DNA of 49,012 nt. Origin: Anaerolineae bacterium (GTDB taxonomy: Bacteria > Chloroflexota > Anaerolineae > Aggregatilineales > Phototrophicaceae). This document shows, piece by piece, positions 44,262-49,012 of the stretch; the stretch's first letter is position 1; every line of letters starts with the position of its first letter. The stretch is taken from positions 1-49,012 of the forward strand of contig JACSRP010000061.1 of the NCBI GenBank assembly GCA_014879665.1, given 5' to 3'. The notes beneath the pieces are model-generated. The model saw only the letters and a program-made list of their open reading frames with translations, did no database searches and had not been told where the DNA came from. A program made the position numbers and the translations under genes.

Positions 44262-44626
44262 CAGTTCAACGCATCCTGAGCATGCTCAATGATCGGCTTT
44301 CCACTTCGAGGCAGTGCAATTGCAACAACGTCAATGCGCCATGCTGAGTCGGCAGCCTGCGTTTCCATGAATTGATAGGCAATTATTTCCAGCGTAGCCT
44401 GTTTGCGGGGATCAATGCTCATCCACGCCCATTCGGTGGTGTCGCTTCGCCTTGTACGTACCTCAACAATCACAAACGTCTCGCCATCTTTGACAACGAT
44501 ATCAATTTCACCACGGGGGCAGCGCCAGTTACTACAGATGTGCTGGTAGCCAATGGACAAAAGATATTCGCGCGCCAGTTGTTCGCCATGTCTACCCGTT
44601 GCCCGGCGATCTGTATTTTCGCTCAA
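44258..44626 (-). CDS. yraN: YraN family (UPF0102) nuclease-like protein
   Basis: 122 residues of the UPF0102 family, which has a Holliday junction resolvase/restriction endonuclease-like fold. The visible motifs are GRHGEQLAREYLLSIGY (about 11-27), NWRCPRGEIDIVVKDG (33-48, with Glu40, Asp42) and FVIVEVRTRR (51-60, Glu55 and Arg57 in place of the usual Lys). Cellular role unknown. The start is TTG at 44626; no clear Shine-Dalgarno sequence. A TATAAT at 44717-44722 on the minus strand could be its -10. Confidence 0.9.
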   Translation of the reverse strand: MSENTDRRATGRHGEQLAREYLLSIGYQHICSNWRCPRGEIDIVVKDGETFVIVEVRTRRSDTTEWAWMSIDPRKQATLEIIAYQFMETQAADSAWRIDVVAIALPRSGKPIIEHAQDALNW

Positions 44627-44760
44627 GTTTGTTAACCATTTGTCGCGATTGGTCGTCAGTAAAGGTTAAGTGCCTACTGGCCGCAGTCGCGCTTGCCAGA
44701 AAGAAACACCACCCCCATTATAACCGCTGCGCTCAACCCTGTGCCGCTAATATTCGGGGC

Positions 44761-44797
44761 AATAAAAGAAAACCCCCCGTCCATAGGACGAGGAGTT
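44761..44797 (-). terminator. Terminator of the mevalonate gene cluster
   Basis: A 12-bp stem with two G-U pairs (44771-44782 with 44786-44797), three-base loop; on the minus strand it is followed by TTTTCTTTTATT. Confidence 0.9.
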
Positions 44798-44820
44798 GAG
44801 GTTACATATTTTTTTCGTGC

Positions 44821-45135
44821 TTAGCTGTCTTCACGCGGCAGCACTTTACGGAACTTATAGCCATAAATGATCACGCCGCGCTCACCTTCAGCCGTCAGCC
44901 GCCGTGTAACCATTTCCACACGGTCGCCAATGGCGATACCATTTTCATCAATATCGGTGATTTGTGCTGTGACCAACCTGCCTTCGTCTAGCTTCACTAG
45001 CCCCAAAACATAGGGAGACTGATCTTCAAAACCAGCAGGAGGCTCTTGTACTACGGTGAAGCTGTAGATTTCGCCTTTGCCCGAAAAATCAAAACGTTCG
45101 GGCTGAAGTTCAACTTGTTTGCGCGTATTTAGCAT
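44821..45135 (-). CDS. DUF35 OB-fold protein (C-terminal half), possibly part of an interrupted gene
   Basis: 104 residues. GEIYSFTVVQEPPAGFEDQ (about 21-39), SPYVLGLVKLDEG (about 40-52), AQITDIDENGIAIGDRVEM and GVIIYGYKF (about 87-95) are the OB-fold of the DUF35 family, whose archaeal members scaffold the thiolase/HMG-CoA synthase complex. The Zn-ribbon that normally precedes it is missing here and is found in the ORF at 45193-45372, in the same reading frame, separated by one TAA (45193-45195) and 19 sense codons. The ATG at 45135 has no Shine-Dalgarno sequence and lies next to a hairpin, so the start is uncertain. It might be translated by reinitiation, by readthrough, or not at all. Confidence 0.8.
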   Translation of the reverse strand: MLNTRKQVELQPERFDFSGKGEIYSFTVVQEPPAGFEDQSPYVLGLVKLDEGRLVTAQITDIDENGIAIGDRVEMVTRRLTAEGERGVIIYGYKFRKVLPREDS

Positions 45136-45141
45136 AATAGT

Positions 45142-45193
45142 ATATACAGCAGCCGCTGCATCCTTCTTTTGAACAGGCGCGGTTGCTGTATAT
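45142..45193. repeat. Long hairpin between the two DUF35 halves
   Basis: A 15-bp stem with one G-U pair (45142-45156 with 45179-45193) and a 22-base loop. The stem ends exactly at the stop of the upstream half and just before the start of the downstream half. It could be an inserted palindromic element or an RNA structure. Confidence 0.6.
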
Positions 45194-45372
45194 TAGCGGG
45201 CTTCGGCTGTAACAACCGCAAATTGCACCTGTACGGGCTTTGAAACTTCCGCAGGTTGCTGGCGAGCGACCGGGATAACGCGCGCTTGTAGATGCGCTTC
45301 GCCGTTTTCATAACGCACACCTTCGAGACGATAACGTTGTGCGTTCTTTCTCCAATGGCGCGAAATCTGCAT
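45193..45372 (-). CDS. DUF35 zinc-ribbon-like N-terminal half, cysteines lost
   Basis: 59 residues. MQISRHWRKNAQRYRLEGVR matches the start of DUF35 proteins (ISRHWR...RYRLxGxxC..CG...PPR..CP.C). Here the four zinc-binding Cys are all absent: GVRYENGEAHL, QARVIPVARQQ. It ends with TAA at 45193-45195, in frame with the OB-fold half downstream. GGAG followed by TACATG gives an ideal distance to the ATG at 45372 (or 45375), so translation of this half is well supported. Likely a degenerate or split DUF35 gene. A true small gene is an alternative. Confidence 0.65.
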   Translation of the reverse strand: MQISRHWRKNAQRYRLEGVRYENGEAHLQARVIPVARQQPAEVSKPVQVQFAVVTAEAR

Positions 45373-45443
45373 CATGTACTCCTTTTTAGATATTTCTCAT
45401 GCACTGGCTGCGTGCATCTAATCAGAATTCTAGGCATCGGTAG

Positions 45444-45505
45444 CTCTCAAAACCTCTCAAACCGGTCTCAAAGCCTCTCATGCCTGAGCGAGAAAACCTC
45501 TCAAC
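45444..45505. repeat. Helically phased short direct repeats (YTCTCAAA)
   Basis: Copies start at 45444, 45454, 45465, 45475 (partial, CTCTCA) and 45498 (CTCTCAAC), i.e. steps of 10, 11, 10 and 23 bases. On the minus strand they read TTTGAGAG. They fill the gap between the thiolase stop and the DUF35 N-terminal ORF; possible regulator sites. Confidence 0.5.
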
Positions 45506-45508
45506 GGC

Positions 45509-46663
45509 TCAGCTTTTTAGAATATGGGTAATCACCGTACTGCCCAATCCCCCCATATTCTGGATCATCGCAGTGTGAGCATCTGGTACTTGATTGCCCC
45601 CGGCTTCGCCACGTAATTGGAGGGCAGCTTCGACGGCTTGATACACGCCGGTTGCGCCCACCGGGTTGCCCCGGCTTTTCAACCCGCCAAATGTGGAGAG
45701 CGGCAGGGTGGCGGTCAAACTAATTTCTTGATCTGCCGCGGCCCGCCAGCCTTCGCCTCGCACCGCGAATCCGGCAGATTCCAGCGTTAGCGTGGAAATA
45801 ATGGTGAATGCGTCATGCAGCTCAAACAAGTCGAGATCCGTGCGGCTGATACCCGCTTGTGCCAGCGATTTATCTACAGACAGGCGCACGGCCTCAAAAT
45901 CGAGCAGATCTCCTCGATCATGAAGCGTGAGCGTATCTGTGGCGGCGGCGCTGGCGATAATATGCACCGGCTTGACCGGGAAATTACCAGCGCCCTCGCG
46001 GCTGGTCAGGATCACGGCTGCCGCGCCATCTGCATCCGGTGCGCCATCGAACAGGGTTACCGGATCAGCAATCATGGGTGCGCGGGCAAAACCGCCCGGC
46101 TTTAACAAATTGTGGTACATGGCGTTCGGGTTTTTCGCGCCATTAGCATGTGCATTGATGCTGAAATTCTCGAATGCGCTTAACTCAACGCCGTATTCAA
46201 ACATGTAACGTCGCATGAGCAGCGCGGCTAAAGCTGGCAGTGTCGCACCATGCACCGACTCGTAATCGGCGTCAAGGCTGACACTGCGTGCGGCAATGCG
46301 ATCCGCGCCTACCGTATCTGTAGATTTTTCGACGCCTAATACGACCGCCGTATCCACCGCACCCGAGGCCACTGCCAGATACCCTGTACGCAGTGCCGCA
46401 CCGCCAGACGCATCACCCGCTTCAATGGTGAATGATTCAACACCACGAAGTCCGGCATAATCTGCGATCAATGGCCCGATCTGCGATTGACTGCTGACGG
46501 TGGCGCCGTAAGCGCTGCCAATATACAGCGCATCAACCTGTTTGATGCCGCCGTCTTCCATTGCCGCGCGTATAGCGCCAATGCCGAGGCTGCGTAGATC
46601 AGTTTCCCAATGTTCGCCTACGGGCGTTTGCCCGATCCCAATAATGCTAACTTCACGCATCAT
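45509..46663 (-). CDS. Archaeal-type (SCPx-like) thiolase, catalytic residues altered
   Basis: 384 residues of the thiolase family that pairs with archaeal-type HMG-CoA synthase. VSIIGIGQTPVGEHW, VLGVEK, ADGAAAVIL, LFELHDAF (His283) and GGLKSRGNPVGATGVYQ place it. Two key positions differ: the nucleophile motif usually AACASGG reads AGDASGG (Asp84 instead of Cys), and the HP.GATG motif reads GNPVGATG (Asn333 instead of His). Both changes are clear in the DNA. The protein may therefore be inactive as an acetoacetyl-CoA thiolase, or structural. Starts one base after the HMG-CoA synthase stop, with AGGA upstream. Confidence 0.85.
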   Translation of the reverse strand: MMREVSIIGIGQTPVGEHWETDLRSLGIGAIRAAMEDGGIKQVDALYIGSAYGATVSSQSQIGPLIADYAGLRGVESFTIEAGDASGGAALRTGYLAVASGAVDTAVVLGVEKSTDTVGADRIAARSVSLDADYESVHGATLPALAALLMRRYMFEYGVELSAFENFSINAHANGAKNPNAMYHNLLKPGGFARAPMIADPVTLFDGAPDADGAAAVILTSREGAGNFPVKPVHIIASAAATDTLTLHDRGDLLDFEAVRLSVDKSLAQAGISRTDLDLFELHDAFTIISTLTLESAGFAVRGEGWRAAADQEISLTATLPLSTFGGLKSRGNPVGATGVYQAVEAALQLRGEAGGNQVPDAHTAMIQNMGGLGSTVITHILKS

Positions 46664-46664
46664 T

Positions 46665-47756
46665 TCAATTCCTCAGCAGGTTGCGGTAGCGGCAGTAGGT
46701 AGCGTAGTCAATGACTGTGCGGCGATTGATGTAATCCATTGTTCGCGGGGCGCGATCACGGGCTTTTATAAGGCGATCCGTCACGACCAGATCAAATGAG
46801 TCTGAACCTGCGCCGCTGCCGTAGCTGGCCATTAGAATGCGATCGCCGGGATTGGCGATGTCCAGAATTGCGGTCAATCCAAGCATGCATGAGCCAGAAT
46901 ACACGTTGCCAATTTTGTCAGCAAGCAGCCCTGCGCGAATTTGCTCATCTTTGAATCCGAGCATTGAGGCGGCGCGCTGCGGGAATTTCACATTTGGTTG
47001 GTGAAACACGGCAAACTGGTAATCAGCAGCTGTGCTGCCCATCAATTCCATCAGCTTGCTCGCCGCCGAAAGCGTGTGATTGAAATAGGCGGGTTCACCG
47101 GTGAAGCGTTCACCGTGGCTGGGGTAGCTCACATCGGCACGCCGCCAGAAATCGGGCGTATCGGTCACAAAACTATAACTGCCCTGATAGATGGCGACGG
47201 ACTCCTCAGCGGGGCCAATGATGAATCCCGCCCCGCCGCTGGCGGCCGTGTATTCCAGCGCATCGCCAGGGCGGCTTTGCGCAGTGTCCATACCAATACT
47301 CAGCGTATAATTGCCCATGCCGCTGCCAACAATGCCGATAGAGGCTTGAACCGCTTCGGTGCCTGCCTTACACGCAAATTCCCAGTCCGCGGCCTGAATA
47401 TTGGGTGATGCTCCGATGCTTTCAGCCACAATCGTGCTAGTTGGCTTCACAGCGTAGGGATGGCTTTCGCTGCCGATCCACACTGCGCGCAGCAGCTGCG
47501 GATCAATCCCGGCGCGGGCAAGGGCGTTGCGTGCTGCCTCAATAGACATGGTGGTCACATCTTCATCTTGCCCTGCAACGGCTTTTTCGGTAATCGGGCT
47601 GCCGCTTAAGCCATTCGTCCATACCCGCGCCACTTCATGGCCGGGCAGGCGAAATCTGGGGACATAGGCTCCGTAGCCGACGATGCCCACCTGTCGATCC
47701 GGCCTCATCAACAGGTAATTGGTGGCGGGGCTGGTGCTGCCATTGCTGGAAAACAT
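46665..47756 (-). CDS. Hydroxymethylglutaryl-CoA synthase, archaeal type
   Basis: 363 residues; condenses acetyl-CoA and acetoacetyl-CoA to HMG-CoA in the mevalonate pathway. Catalytic Cys129 ([11 protein letters not shown]), His252 ([10 protein letters not shown]) and the [12 protein letters not shown] segment (95-106) are intact. [11 protein letters not shown] and [13 protein letters not shown] are also conserved. It fits the archaeal/bacterial type rather than the eukaryote-like mvaS. The ATG at 47756 has AAGGA nine bases upstream, overlapping the end of the reductase gene; an internal ATG at 47708 is closer to the usual family start but lacks such a site. Confidence 0.93.
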   Translation of the reverse strand: MFSSNGSTSPATNYLLMRPDRQVGIVGYGAYVPRFRLPGHEVARVWTNGLSGSPITEKAVAGQDEDVTTMSIEAARNALARAGIDPQLLRAVWIGSESHPYAVKPTSTIVAESIGASPNIQAADWEFACKAGTEAVQASIGIVGSGMGNYTLSIGMDTAQSRPGDALEYTAASGGAGFIIGPAEESVAIYQGSYSFVTDTPDFWRRADVSYPSHGERFTGEPAYFNHTLSAASKLMELMGSTAADYQFAVFHQPNVKFPQRAASMLGFKDEQIRAGLLADKIGNVYSGSCMLGLTAILDIANPGDRILMASYGSGAGSDSFDLVVTDRLIKARDRAPRTMDYINRRTVIDYATYCRYRNLLRN

Positions 47757-47761
47757 AGAGT

Positions 47762-49012
47762 TTATCCTTTGAGCGACTCTATAATTGCTTTTGCCCGTTC
47801 GGGGCGGATATTGTTTTCACGAATCATTTGATCAACCACAACACTCACTTGCTCCGGTGCTGCGCCCGCTGAAAGCGCAATCTGTTTGGCGTGCATTCGC
47901 ATATGCCCGCGCTGAATGCCTTCAGATGCCAGCGCGCGTAGTGCGGCGAAGTTCTGCGCCAACCCTGCTGCTGCACATATCTCTGCCAGTTCTTGAGCAC
48001 TGCTCACGCCGAGAATCTTCAAGGCCACCTGCGCCGCCGGATGTACGCGGGTTGCGCCGCCTACAATGCCAACTGAAAGGGGCATCTCTAGCTCCCCGTG
48101 AAGATTCCCATTCTCATCCTGCCAGTAATGGCTAAGACTGGTATAGTGGCCGCTTCGCGCAGCGTAAGCATGTGCGCCTGCTTCAATGGCGCGCCAGTCG
48201 TTACCCGTGGCGATAATGACCGCATCCACGCCGTTCATAATCCCTTTGTTATGGGTGGCGGCGCGGTAGGGATCAATTTCGGCAAAGATACCAGCCTCGA
48301 CCACGGCGCGGGCAACATCCTCGCCAGCCATACTCTCCGTTGCTAGTGCCGTCGCAGGGATCATCCCTTCAGCCCGGGCTTTACGTTGATCCGTTAGGTT
48401 GCTCAAAATGCGCAGGTTTACCCTGCCACCTGTGATCTCCTCGACCAGCGGGGCAATATGTTCAGCCGCAGTATTGATGGCATTTGCGCCCATGGCATCC
48501 CGTACATCCATCAACAGATGCACAACCAGCATCGGGCCAATCGGTGTTTCGGGAAACGGCCGCGTCTGAATATCCCGCGCGCCGCCGCCGCGTTTAATGA
48601 TACTCCCGCCGATAGAATCTACTTCAGCCAGCAAACGCCCTTTATTTGCGGCAATCTTTTCGGCGGCAGCAAACACATTTTGCAGATCAAGTACCTGTAG
48701 CTGCCCGATCATAATTGGCGCATCGCTGGAGGTTTGAAATCCTCCGCCTTCCCGGAATAGGCGCGCAGCATTACTCATCGCCGCGACTACCGAGGGTTCT
48801 TCGATCACCATGGGGATCAGACGATCCCGCCCATTGATGAGGAAATTGGTGGCGATGCCCAGCGGTAGGCTGTAGATGCCTACCGTGTTTTCGATCATGT
48901 GATCGGCCTGCGTAGCGCTCAGACCCGCACCATGCAGTAAGACATCAATTTCGGTATCGGTAAGTTGTGCCCGATCTTGAAGTATGCTGGCGCGTTCTTC
49001 AATGCTTCGTTT
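47762..49012 (-). CDS. HMG-CoA reductase, class II (partial)
   Basis: Reduces HMG-CoA to mevalonate. 416 codons are visible; the reading frame is open to the right edge, so the N-terminal few dozen residues are missing. The ATG at 48898 is not the start: 38 in-frame codons upstream (ending ATQADH before MIENTVG) match family sequence. Features: [32 protein letters not shown] (catalytic Glu), [36 protein letters not shown] (catalytic Lys and Asp) and [11 protein letters not shown] (His). The [10 protein letters not shown] and GHMRMH forms fit the class II (bacterial) enzymes, which often use NADH. First visible gene of the mevalonate operon. Confidence 0.94.
   Translation of the reverse strand, partial: KRSIEERASILQDRAQLTDTEIDVLLHGAGLSATQADHMIENTVGIYSLPLGIATNFLINGRDRLIPMVIEEPSVVAAMSNAARLFREGGGFQTSSDAPIMIGQLQVLDLQNVFAAAEKIAANKGRLLAEVDSIGGSIIKRGGGARDIQTRPFPETPIGPMLVVHLLMDVRDAMGANAINTAAEHIAPLVEEITGGRVNLRILSNLTDQRKARAEGMIPATALATESMAGEDVARAVVEAGIFAEIDPYRAATHNKGIMNGVDAVIIATGNDWRAIEAGAHAYAARSGHYTSLSHYWQDENGNLHGELEMPLSVGIVGGATRVHPAAQVALKILGVSSAQELAEICAAAGLAQNFAALRALASEGIQRGHMRMHAKQIALSAGAAPEQVSVVVDQMIRENNIRPERAKAIIESLKG

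Noticed and set aside
44258-44626. YraN as a remnant of a restriction-modification or phage system
   Set aside because: UPF0102 proteins are common housekeeping-context genes and no methylase or phage gene is nearby.
45129-45320. 63-residue minus-strand ORF overlapping the DUF35 N-terminal half
   Set aside because: Basic, low-information sequence in another frame; the 45193-45372 frame matches DUF35 and has the ribosome binding site.
47762-48898. HMG-CoA reductase as a complete gene starting at 48898
   Set aside because: The frame stays open to the window edge and the 38 codons before that ATG match the family; the gene is cut by the window.
1-49012. Mobile elements and integration sites
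   Set aside because: No transposase, integrase, terminal inverted repeats with target duplication or att-like tRNA end was seen.

Overview
The window is a dense, roughly 50% GC bacterial chromosome segment with short intergenic gaps, many GTG/TTG starts and strong hairpin terminators between convergent genes. I see no tRNA, rRNA, CRISPR array, transposase or phage gene. The gene content suggests a Chloroflexota (Anaerolineae-like) bacterium: secreted proteins with Thr/Pro-rich linkers, a Ser/Thr kinase with an NBR1-type Ig ectodomain, a MoaD-MoaE fusion, and an archaeal-type HMG-CoA synthase / thiolase / DUF35 / HMG-CoA reductase cluster. The placement is inference from gene content; I see no phylogenetic marker that proves it.

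Layout, left half. 1-2.4 kb: start of a DMT-type transporter (-), Mn-type superoxide dismutase and a class II fumarase-type lyase. 2.6-5.1 kb: membrane Ser/Thr kinase and an HD-domain protein. 5.1-12.9 kb is a cell-envelope block: triple-LysM L,D-transpeptidase (-), a membrane-anchored beta-propeller protein, an M23 peptidase, a large secreted PPC/YfaP-like repeat protein and a lipoprotein. 12.9-22.3 kb: S1-domain RNA-binding protein, VKOR-moeA pair (-), bifunctional (p)ppGpp synthetase/hydrolase, a GyrA-type topoisomerase subunit (-) and a lipoprotein glycoside hydrolase-like protein.

Layout, right half. 22.3-32.7 kb, all (-): a secreted propeller-like protein, rpoC (with its own promoter and no rpoB beside it), and an ftsY-prfB-CHAT protease operon. 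32.8-36.1 kb (+): moaC, fused moaD-moaE, fabF, rnc. 36.1-41.7 kb: multi-pass membrane protein with an endonuclease/exonuclease/phosphatase domain (-), an MtaD-like amidohydrolase fused to a CYTH-like domain (+), and a glutamine synthetase (-). 41.9-44.6 kb (-): yraN-miaA-hypothetical-FHA/winged-helix regulator. 44.8-49.0 kb (-): entry genes of the mevalonate pathway, with HMG-CoA reductase running off the right edge.

How genes work together: molybdopterin synthesis is spread over two loci (moeA; moaC-moaDE). Kinase plus FHA regulator could form a phospho-signalling pair. VKOR may supply disulfides to the Cys-containing exported proteins. The mevalonate block would make HMG-CoA and mevalonate for isoprenoids, but its thiolase lacks the usual nucleophilic Cys and the motif His, and its DUF35 partner is interrupted by an in-frame stop. 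The most unusual items are that altered thiolase/DUF35 module, the amidohydrolase-CYTH fusion, and the membrane-anchored CHAT-CARDB protein downstream of prfB.
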